Source: Bacillus sp. CH30_1T (GTDB lineage: Bacteria; Bacillota; Bacilli; Bacillales; Bacillaceae_B). From it: DNA of 64,000 bases. Location of the stretch: positions 249,657-313,656 of the forward strand of contig NZ_VTUY01000003.1 in assembly GCF_008364765.1 (NCBI RefSeq). The letters are read 5' to 3'. A model generated the notes under the pieces. It saw only the letters and a program-made list of their open reading frames with translations, was not told the origin of the DNA and did no database searches. Below, one piece after another: positions 26,655 through 32,715 of the stretch (the stretch's first letter is position 1; every line of letters begins with the position of its first letter). Both the position numbers and the translations under genes were made by a program.

Positions 26655-26682
26655 TTGACATTTTTCTCATCATGACTATAAT
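26655..26682 (+). promoter_or_regulatory. sigma-A promoter of tRNA-Val
   Basis: TTGACA (26655-26660), 16-bp spacer, TATAAT (26677-26682); the mature tRNA begins 22 bases after the -10. Confidence 0.85.
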
Positions 26683-26703
26683 TTAATATATACTTTTCAT
26701 TTC

Positions 26704-26775
26704 GACTTGTTAGCTCAGTGGGAGAGCACTTCCTTGACAGGGAAGGGGTCGTGGGTTCGAATCCCTCACAGGTCA
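26704..26775 (+). tRNA. tRNA-Val (anticodon GAC)
   Basis: A 72-base cloverleaf. The acceptor arm pairs GACTTGT with ACAGGTC and leaves discriminator A75. The D-arm is AGCTCAGTGGGAGAGC. The anticodon arm is CTTCC-TTGACAG-GGAAG with anticodon GAC. The T-arm contains GGTTCGAATCC. CCA is not encoded. The integrase gene and phage DNA follow directly, making this the probable attachment target. Confidence 0.92.
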
Positions 26776-26776
26776 T
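26740..26776 (+). other. probable attL region (3' end of tRNA-Val)
   Basis: Tyrosine integrases next to a tRNA usually recombine within its T-arm and 3' acceptor end. The tRNA is intact here, and phage DNA begins immediately after it. The exact core cannot be set because attR lies beyond the right edge. Confidence 0.55.
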
Positions 26777-26785
26777 ACATAAAGA

Positions 26786-26829
26786 AAGTAGGTCAAGCCT
26801 TGGTATTAAAGGGTTTGACCTACTTTTTT
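26786..26829. terminator. terminator between tRNA-Val and integrase
   Basis: A 14-bp stem, AAGTAGGTCAAGCC with GGGTTTGACCTACTT, followed by TTTTTG. The A-rich left flank allows leftward function for the integrase transcript too. Confidence 0.88.
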
Positions 26830-26940
26830 GTTATAGTTTCATTTATGATGATTTTTCATTTTCTTAAAAAGGTAACGGAAAGGTAACATTCGAAAAAAGT
26901 AACGATAAGTAACAAAAAAAACTGCTACACAAGGTAACAG

Positions 26941-28059
26941 TTATAATCCAAACACTTCATCTAATTTTTTTACTGCTTCTTTCTGCATTGTGGGTAGTAC
27001 ATGAGAATAAGTGTCTAAAGTAATCTTAATATTAGCATGTCCTAGACGCTCAGAGATTACTTTGATGTTAACCCCCTTAGAAAGAAGCAGGGTGGCGTGT
27101 GTATGACGAAGGTCGTGGAATCTAATCTTAGGTACTTCTGCTTCTTTAATTAATCTATTGAACAACCTACGGATGTTTGGAGGGTTTAGTTGAGTACCTA
27201 ATGGAGTACAAATTACTAAATCATAATCAACATAATCATTACCCAATAACATTTTCTCTTGAAGGGTCTTCGCTCTATGCTTTTTTAGTTCGGATACAAT
27301 TGTTTCTGATAATTGTATTGTTCTATTCCCTGCGTTGGTTTTTGCACCATTGTAGAACTTCTTAGCATCGTGAGATAAGACTTGCTTAACAGAGAGAGTA
27401 TGATTCTCCAAGTCCACATCTTTCCATCTTAAACCAAGCAATTCTCCTTGTCTCATCCCAGTCTGCAAAGCCATGTAAAATAACATAAAATAATTTTCAT
27501 TCTTAATTGTCTTTAGGAATGTGCGTACCTGGTCTTCATTCCAAATGTGCATTTCTTTTTTCTCATCTTTTGGGAGTGTAGCTTTTTTAGCAACATTCTT
27601 CAAAACCAACCCTTTATCAACAGCGTAATCCAATGAGTTATTAACTATATTGAATGCTTTCCTAATCGTTGCAGGCGAATATCCTTTGTCATGCATTCGA
27701 TTGATGAAGGTTTCTATATGCATACTATTTAGCTTAGAAAGGGTTACGTCTTCAAGATGTACTAAAATGTACTTATTAATGAGTATTTGATGAGTGTCAG
27801 CAGTTCTTGGAATGCTTTTCTTCTTTATATTTTCAAACCAATCTACAATGAACTCTTTATATGATGATTTTGAAGGTTCGATGAATGATCCCTTGATAAT
27901 AGCACTTTGGGACTCAACTAAGAATGCATTTGCTTCCTTTTTAGTCTTGAAACCCATTTTTTTCTTTTGTTTTCTTTTGCCACTTTCACCCACTTCCAAC
28001 ATGACCATGTAGCGTGTTTCGCCTTTACCAGTTTGATACTTATGAATTGACCCTGCCAT
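26941..28059 (-). CDS. int: phage tyrosine integrase
   Basis: A 372-residue integrase. An arm-type DNA-binding N-terminus (residues ~3-50, KYQTGKGETRYMVMLEV) and a SAM-like core-binding domain (~70-150) precede the catalytic domain. That domain has Arg in TGMRQGELLGLRW, HDLRHTH, and LGHANIKITLDTYSH with the nucleophile Tyr. It inserts and excises the phage at the adjacent tRNA. The ribosome binding site AGGAGGAAGG is strong. It is encoded leftward beside the attachment site and downstream of the repressor. Confidence 0.95.
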   Translation of the reverse strand: MAGSIHKYQTGKGETRYMVMLEVGESGKRKQKKKMGFKTKKEANAFLVESQSAIIKGSFIEPSKSSYKEFIVDWFENIKKKSIPRTADTHQILINKYILVHLEDVTLSKLNSMHIETFINRMHDKGYSPATIRKAFNIVNNSLDYAVDKGLVLKNVAKKATLPKDEKKEMHIWNEDQVRTFLKTIKNENYFMLFYMALQTGMRQGELLGLRWKDVDLENHTLSVKQVLSHDAKKFYNGAKTNAGNRTIQLSETIVSELKKHRAKTLQEKMLLGNDYVDYDLVICTPLGTQLNPPNIRRLFNRLIKEAEVPKIRFHDLRHTHATLLLSKGVNIKVISERLGHANIKITLDTYSHVLPTMQKEAVKKLDEVFGL

Positions 28060-28071
28060 TTCCCTTCCTCC

Positions 28072-28761
28072 TTAGAATGTAGGTGGTTTTCCCCATCCAC
28101 CATTAGCCTCAAATGACTTCTTATATTCTTCTTTAATTGTTTCAACAATTTGATTCTTACTGTCGTTGGTGAACTTTGAGAGATCACGTTTGAATAATTT
28201 AGTGAAAAACTCGTAATCCTCTTTATTTTTACTCATCGACATGACGATAGTGTGTAAATTATTGATAACATCCTCGAACACATCCATTTTCTTATCAATA
28301 AAGAAATTCAATTCATTACCAATATCTCTTACTTTGTTATTTAAGTCTGTCTCTGTATCAAGTAGCCAATCGATTGAACGGTTAGCTTCTTCCTCTGAAT
28401 ATTCTCCAAGTTGTAATCGCTGCTCATGTGCTTCAATTTCTCTATCCAATTTAGCATTTTGGTATACAGGATCTTGTGCATTTTCAATTTCTTGTTGTTC
28501 CCATGCTTCTTCAGCTTCAACTCTTAAAGGAGATTTGATGTAATAGAAATTAAGCAAGACATCCTCAATTTGATCTTCTCTATGCCCCAAGTGCTTAAAT
28601 ATTTCAAAGGCAGTATTATAATCAGGAGTTTTGATTAGACCTCTTTCAAGCTGTGATATATACGTCTCTGCCTTACCTATTAACCTGGACAACTCTCTAG
28701 AGCCAATCCCTTTTTTAGTTCTCAATTCTTTTACGTCTCTTCCTATATTACTCTCGCTCAT
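28072..28761 (-). CDS. phage repressor, XRE family
   Basis: A 229-residue protein with an N-terminal HTH_3 domain (DVKELRTKKGIGSRELSRLIGKAETYISQLERG, residues ~8-41). A long acidic coiled-coil region follows in place of a LexA-type peptidase; no Ser/Lys dyad is seen. It therefore probably controls lysogeny without RecA-driven self-cleavage, perhaps relieved by the antirepressor downstream. The start after GGAGGATATT is chosen. It is 12 bases upstream of the integrase and so probably cotranscribed. Confidence 0.85.
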   Translation of the reverse strand: MSESNIGRDVKELRTKKGIGSRELSRLIGKAETYISQLERGLIKTPDYNTAFEIFKHLGHREDQIEDVLLNFYYIKSPLRVEAEEAWEQQEIENAQDPVYQNAKLDREIEAHEQRLQLGEYSEEEANRSIDWLLDTETDLNNKVRDIGNELNFFIDKKMDVFEDVINNLHTIVMSMSKNKEDYEFFTKLFKRDLSKFTNDSKNQIVETIKEEYKKSFEANGGWGKPPTF

Positions 28762-28787
28762 AATATCCTCCATAATTCCTATAATGT

Positions 28788-28815
28788 AGTATACGATAAT
28801 ATTAACACATCACAA
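28788..28815 (-). promoter_or_regulatory. leftward repressor promoter
   Basis: Read on the minus strand: TTGTGA (28815-28810), 16-bp spacer, TATACT (28793-28788), 27 bases before the repressor start. Confidence 0.5.
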
Positions 28816-28883
28816 TTTACATAGAAAGTGTAAATTAATTTATAAATTTTACGAAATATCTATTTACACACTACAATTTACAT
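28805..28883. promoter_or_regulatory. lysogeny switch operators
   Basis: A perfect inverted repeat AATTTACA-7-TGTAAATT (28814-28836) lies between the divergent promoters. An 18-base element, ACACATCACAATTTACAT (28805-28822), recurs with two changes as ACACACTACAATTTACAT (28866-28883), over the rightward promoter. These are likely repressor/Cro binding sites. Confidence 0.6.
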
Positions 28884-28891
28884 GCTACAAT
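28863..28891 (+). promoter_or_regulatory. rightward early promoter
   Basis: TTTACA (28863-28868), 17-bp spacer ending in TGC, TACAAT (28886-28891), an extended -10 promoter 34 bases before the excisionase-like gene. The operator repeat covers the -35 and spacer. Confidence 0.7.
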
Positions 28892-28925
28892 CAGGATAAC
28901 AAGTTACAGAAAGGGGGTTGAAAAT

Positions 28926-29114
28926 ATGATGAGTGACGAGGGAGTACTAGAAAAGCCAATTCTAGATGTTAAGGATATCCAAGAATATTTGGGGATTGGA
29001 AGAGGTCAGGCGTTTAACTTAGCTAACTCTGGAGAGTTTCATGTTGTCCGAATCGGGAGAAGAATTAAAATCCCAACAAATTCATTCTTAGGATGGCTTA
29101 ATGGGAGTAAGTAA
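28926..29114 (+). CDS. excisionase-like HTH protein
   Basis: A 62-residue protein with a single MerR/excisionase-type winged HTH: ILDVKDIQEYLGIGRGQAFNLANSGEFHVVRIGRRIKIPTNSFLGWL. This is the helix-turn-helix_17 pattern of Xis proteins. AAAGGGGG lies upstream of the double ATG. As the first rightward early gene it could direct excision or act as the early regulator. Confidence 0.8.
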   Translation: MMSDEGVLEKPILDVKDIQEYLGIGRGQAFNLANSGEFHVVRIGRRIKIPTNSFLGWLNGSK

Positions 29115-29365
29115 CCAAAAATCAAATTTAATAAAAGTTAAGTGAAACTTGAAAATATTCCTATAAGAATAAAAAAGCAATCCAATTTTTCAAAATAAAA
29201 TAATTGGAACGTTTGAAAAGTCGGTATTTGTCGAAGTTACATTAACCAGTAATGAATGAGTAATATTACACTAGATACTTTTGTTTTATCCATTGTATTC
29301 CATTGTAATTGCTTGTAAATTAAAGAAGCACAGAGGACGTGCTTACATAAAAGGGAGAGAGTCAA
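29115..29365 (+). other. early intergenic region with hairpins
   Basis: A 250-base gap without a credible frame. It contains an inverted repeat TCCAATT/AATTGGA and, at 29326-29344, a small hairpin AAGCAC/GTGCTT followed at once by ACATAA (29345-29350). The same hairpin/ACATAA arrangement recurs upstream of other early genes. Confidence 0.45.
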
Positions 29366-29626
29366 ATGAATAAGAACTTTTATAATAATACAGAGATATT
29401 ACTTGAGGCTCAGTCAGATGAGACTAATATCAAATTTAGCGTTGAAAATGATCTAAATGATATCGCTGGAGCTGAATTGGTGGTTCGCCATTTAGATGGT
29501 AGTGTAACAGTTTACAAAGTTGCTGGTTTGGAAGCTGATGGGTGGGTTGCTACTGACTCAGATGGAGAAGAAGTAATCGAAGGGAATCCAACACAAAAGC
29601 AACTTAGTGCTTTAGGGTTAGTCTAA
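29366..29626 (+). CDS. hypothetical acidic phage protein
   Basis: An 86-residue acidic protein with a beta-rich, Val/Asp-rich sequence (GAELVVRHLDGSVTVYKVAGLEADGW). AAGGGAGAGAG precedes the ATG. No family recognised. It stands alone in the early region, followed by a long hairpin. Confidence 0.65.
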   Translation: MNKNFYNNTEILLEAQSDETNIKFSVENDLNDIAGAELVVRHLDGSVTVYKVAGLEADGWVATDSDGEEVIEGNPTQKQLSALGLV

Positions 29627-29632
29627 ATAAAA

Positions 29633-29685
29633 ATAATCCCTGATGGGTACTGCCGCCAAGCATTTGTGTACCGATCAGGGATTAT
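29633..29685. terminator. long hairpin, terminator for leftward transcription
   Basis: Arms 29633-29650 and 29668-29685 pair over 17 positions with one G-G mismatch and a 17-base loop. In the leftward direction it is followed by TTTTTATTT, so it should end a minus-strand transcript. Rightward it has only an AT-rich flank. Confidence 0.65.
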
Positions 29686-29715
29686 ATAATAAATTAATTT
29701 AAGAAAAACTGAAAA

Positions 29716-29877
29716 TTAATTTGCGAAAATCAAATAAAACGCTACAATATAGCATAGTTGGAAAATGAACCCAATTCCAATTAACACAAACGCTAAATTG
29801 TGAGCCTGATATAATCTAATATGTATAGTTATACAAACAGAAATAGGGCTATTTATAGCCATTTTTTTAAACTTCAT
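29716..29877 (-). CDS. possible small membrane protein
   Basis: A ~53-residue frame whose last 25 residues are strongly hydrophobic (AFVLIGIGFIFQLCYIVAFY). The leftward terminator-like hairpin 30 bases downstream supports a transcript here, but no convincing ribosome binding site precedes either candidate start. It opposes the early operon, which would suit a lysogenic conversion gene. Confidence 0.35.
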   Translation of the reverse strand: MKFKKMAINSPISVCITIHIRLYQAHNLAFVLIGIGFIFQLCYIVAFYLIFAN

Positions 29878-29981
29878 TAATACTTCTGTATAAGAATGTA
29901 CTAACAATTATTCTAAGTTAATTACATTTTAGTACAGGTTTATTAAAAATGCAAGAAAATCTTTCGAAAGGGGGTGGTTAT

Positions 29982-30146
29982 ATGTCACCAATTCAGTTAA
30001 AAAACTATATCGAGCAAAACGGGATTAAGCAAGTATGGCTGGCACAGCGATTAAATTGCTCGAAGCAAACCATATCCAACTACATAAATGGTAGATATCA
30101 GCTTAGTCAAAGCAAGATGAAGAGATTGAAAGAATTAGTAAACTAA
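29982..30146 (+). CDS. Cro-like HTH protein
   Basis: A 54-residue XRE/Cro-type DNA-binding protein: LKNYIEQNGIKQVWLAQRLNCSKQTISNYINGRYQLSQSKMKRL. GAAAGGGGGTGG precedes the ATG, so the start 11 codons inside the longest frame is chosen. It is followed after 24 bases by the antirepressor gene, with which it is probably cotranscribed. Confidence 0.82.
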   Translation: MSPIQLKNYIEQNGIKQVWLAQRLNCSKQTISNYINGRYQLSQSKMKRLKELVN

Positions 30147-30170
30147 TAAACAAATCAGGGAGGAAAATGA

Positions 30171-30965
30171 ATGAAAGAATTGCAAATTGTTGAGAGTAGG
30201 GAAGTTTTGGGCAAGGAGTTTAATATCTACGGTGATTTTGAAAATCCACTTTTCTTAGCAAAGGATGTGGCTTCTTGGATTGATTATGATATGTCCTCTG
30301 TTAATAAGATGATTAATAATGTTGAAAATGATGAAAAGTTAATCGGAACAATCTTCCGAGAAGGTCAACAACGTGAAATGTGGTTTTTAACTGAAGATGG
30401 ATTGTATGAGGTATTAATGGTTAGTCGTAAACCAATAGCCAAAAAATTCAAAAAAGAAGTCAAGCAAGTTATAAAAACGCTGAGAAAGACAGGTGGATAT
30501 ATTAGCAACTCAGATATGATGGTTAATACATATTTTGGTTCTCTTTCTCAAGATCACCAGATGATGATAAAAGGTTTATTCTCAAATATTGAAGAACAGC
30601 AGAAGCAGCTTAACGAACGAAATAAATACATAGAAGAAACTAAACCAATGGTTACATTTGCTGAGAAGTGCATGGCAACTAATCAAAGCATACTTGTTCG
30701 ACAATTAGCTAAAGTCGCATACGATGAAGGCTTTAAAATTGGCGAGAAGAAACTATATAAGAAGTTGAGGGATTGGGGTCTGATTATAAAAGGCGGAACA
30801 GAGCCAACTCAATACGGAATGAACAGAAACTTATTTGAAGTGGAACAGAGGGTTGTTAATACAGCATACAAAGAAATAATTACTCGAACAACTAAAGTAT
30901 TACCTAAGGGTCAAGTTTATATCATAGAGCGTTTAATGAAAGAGAAAGAAGAGATGGCTCAGTAG
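30171..30965 (+). CDS. phage antirepressor (BRO-N/KilAC)
   Basis: A 264-residue protein with an N-terminal BRO-N domain (residues ~15-110, PLFLAKDVASWIDYDMSSVNKMI ... LTEDGLYEVLMVSRKPIAKKFKKEV). Its C-terminal KilAC domain (~145-260) includes RQLAKVAYDEGFKIGEKKLYKKLRDWGLI. Such proteins bind or displace the repressor during induction. The repressor lacks a self-cleaving domain, so this protein is a candidate inducer. GGGAGGAAAATGA precedes the ATG. Confidence 0.88.
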   Translation: MKELQIVESREVLGKEFNIYGDFENPLFLAKDVASWIDYDMSSVNKMINNVENDEKLIGTIFREGQQREMWFLTEDGLYEVLMVSRKPIAKKFKKEVKQVIKTLRKTGGYISNSDMMVNTYFGSLSQDHQMMIKGLFSNIEEQQKQLNERNKYIEETKPMVTFAEKCMATNQSILVRQLAKVAYDEGFKIGEKKLYKKLRDWGLIIKGGTEPTQYGMNRNLFEVEQRVVNTAYKEIITRTTKVLPKGQVYIIERLMKEKEEMAQ

Positions 30966-30987
30966 TGGATACATAAAATACATATCA

Positions 30988-31018
30988 GGTGACTCTTTAG
31001 GGAGTCACCACATAATCA
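30988..31018 (+). promoter_or_regulatory. hairpin followed by ACATAATCA
   Basis: An 8-bp hairpin GGTGACTC-6-GAGTCACC (30988-31009) is directly followed by ACATAATCA (31010-31018). It lies in the gap between the antirepressor and the 57-residue protein. No T-tract follows, so it is not a standard terminator. Role unknown; see the finding on recurring motifs. Confidence 0.45.
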
Positions 31019-31068
31019 TTTCAGATAAAACGAAGGTTTTAATTGAAAATCGAAAGGAGGGTAGAGGA

Positions 31069-31242
31069 ATGGACAGAAGCAATTTCTTTTATTGTTATAG
31101 TCAGCGAGTATCAGATTTTTTAAGAACTCAGGGTGTGCAGTTTATCCATATTGCTCAGGAACCAAAGAGTAAACGACTGTATTCGCTTTATTTTATAGAC
31201 AGACATCTACAAGCAGCACTGGATAAATACAAGCAAGATTAA
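31069..31242 (+). CDS. 57-residue phage protein (DUF5659-like)
   Basis: A short frame with a strong ribosome binding site (GAAAGGAGGGTAGAGGA). The product MDRSNFFYCYSQRVSDFL ... RLYSLYFIDRHLQAALDKY resembles small phage proteins of the DUF5659 type, in which a conserved aromatic core binds an unknown partner. No function is assigned. Confidence 0.65.
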   Translation: MDRSNFFYCYSQRVSDFLRTQGVQFIHIAQEPKSKRLYSLYFIDRHLQAALDKYKQD

Positions 31243-31291
31243 TGGATAGGAATACTACATAATCAATCAAAATATTCGGAGGTTATACATA

Positions 31292-32428
31292 GTGGACTAC
31301 GAGGAATTACGTGAGTTACTGCAATTTAATGATGAGGATAAGAAAAGACATGAAAGCACCTTATTCATGCCTAATGAGATATTTCAGGACTTAAACAAAG
31401 GTCTTAACGAGTCTAGATCAAGCTCAAACGATAATAAAGAAGTTGAATACATAAATGTAAAAGGGCAACTTAGAAAGAAGAGGGGTAAAAGTAACGGTGT
31501 CAGTATCAATCACATTACATTCGCCTACACCTATATTTATCTTGTGACATGGCTTTATAGGTACGCTAAATATGGGAAAGGGAGCACAACAATCAAGAAG
31601 GAGCATCTGAAAATGATCCTTGGTTATGGTGCCAAGACTCAAGAAGTGGACTATCTAATTAAGAAAAATGGTGTCCTTGAGAAAATTGGATATTTAGAGA
31701 CCACCGGAGATTACCCCATTGATTATCATTACTCTAATGGATATACCTATGAAATGTATATCAATGACTTAGAGCCAGGTGAAATATCCTTTACGACTTT
31801 CTCTGAATTCAAGGAGAAAGATGAGCATGGTTACCTTAAAGATCCCGTTACATACAACATTTTGAATAGGGGAAGGAATTACAAAGTGAAGTATCCTGTT
31901 AAAGCATTTGACAGGAATGTTGATGAAGATGGGAATATTGAAATGTTAGGGACGTTCTATGAAGTTGATAACACCCACCTAATCCCATTTGAAGTATTTC
32001 TGTACTGTATGAGGAATGAGAAGATCGGGTGTACAGGATTTTATCTGTGGAGCTACTTGAAGATGCAGAATCAGATATTTGAAAATGGTTACGATGTTTC
32101 CATCATTAACTTATCAATTGAAACAGGAATGCCTGACAGCACCCTTAATAAGTACATAGGATTATTGAAGAGTTATAAGATGATCAACTTTTATCATAAT
32201 CAGGAAGCGTTCTCTGTGGCATATAAGGAAGAAGATAGAAAAGCAAATACATACGAAACTAGAGACTATTTCTCATTTAGTAATAAGCCTGTACCGTACG
32301 AGAAAATAAAGGTAATCACAAAAGATGAGTATCTCAAACAGCTTAAAGAAAAGGAGGATGAGCGAAGAATTGTATGGGGAAGAAGTGAGTCAAATGTTGA
32401 TATTCCACTTGAAGAATTACCCTACTGA
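31292..32428 (+). CDS. putative phage replication initiator-like protein
   Basis: A 378-residue protein not confidently assigned. Residues ~235-330 (LIPFEVFLYCMRNEKIGCTGFYLWSYLK ... IINLSIETGMPDSTLNKYIGLLKSYKMI) have the look of the paired winged helices found in RepA_N/DnaD-type initiators: a first helical unit followed by an HTH in which STLNKYIGLLK would be the recognition helix. The N-terminal 90 residues are polar. GTG start after CGGAGG. The AT-rich gap that follows would suit an origin. Alternative: a transcription regulator. Confidence 0.5.
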   Translation: MDYEELRELLQFNDEDKKRHESTLFMPNEIFQDLNKGLNESRSSSNDNKEVEYINVKGQLRKKRGKSNGVSINHITFAYTYIYLVTWLYRYAKYGKGSTTIKKEHLKMILGYGAKTQEVDYLIKKNGVLEKIGYLETTGDYPIDYHYSNGYTYEMYINDLEPGEISFTTFSEFKEKDEHGYLKDPVTYNILNRGRNYKVKYPVKAFDRNVDEDGNIEMLGTFYEVDNTHLIPFEVFLYCMRNEKIGCTGFYLWSYLKMQNQIFENGYDVSIINLSIETGMPDSTLNKYIGLLKSYKMINFYHNQEAFSVAYKEEDRKANTYETRDYFSFSNKPVPYEKIKVITKDEYLKQLKEKEDERRIVWGRSESNVDIPLEELPY

Positions 32429-32715
32429 TTATCTAAAATCAAAAAGTATAGGAATTAGGGGTATACATAATAGAGATTGGATTAATGAAAAATAGTTAAT
32501 TATTAATATTAGAAATTTAATATATAGGAATTAATAATAATCAAATTCACATTTAATCATACAATTGTTGCACTCTGTATTAAATGTACCCCAGATTCCT
32601 ATAGTTTTTAAATTTCATACATAATCAGCATCAAATTTTAATCACATATCACATAATCAGATTCGATTTTTAGATAATGTTAGTTCAAATTTAATTTATA
32701 GGGAGATGTTGTTGA
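32429..32715 (+). other. AT-rich gap with repeated ACATAATC motifs, possible origin or promoter region
   Basis: A 287-base, strongly AT-rich stretch without genes. It holds TATACATAATAG (32462-32473) and two copies of ACATAATCAG at 32619-32628 and 32651-32660, 32 bases apart and each followed by a TTTT-rich block. It separates the initiator-like gene from the polymerase gene. A replication origin or phage-specific promoter are both possible; neither can be shown by eye. Confidence 0.4.
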
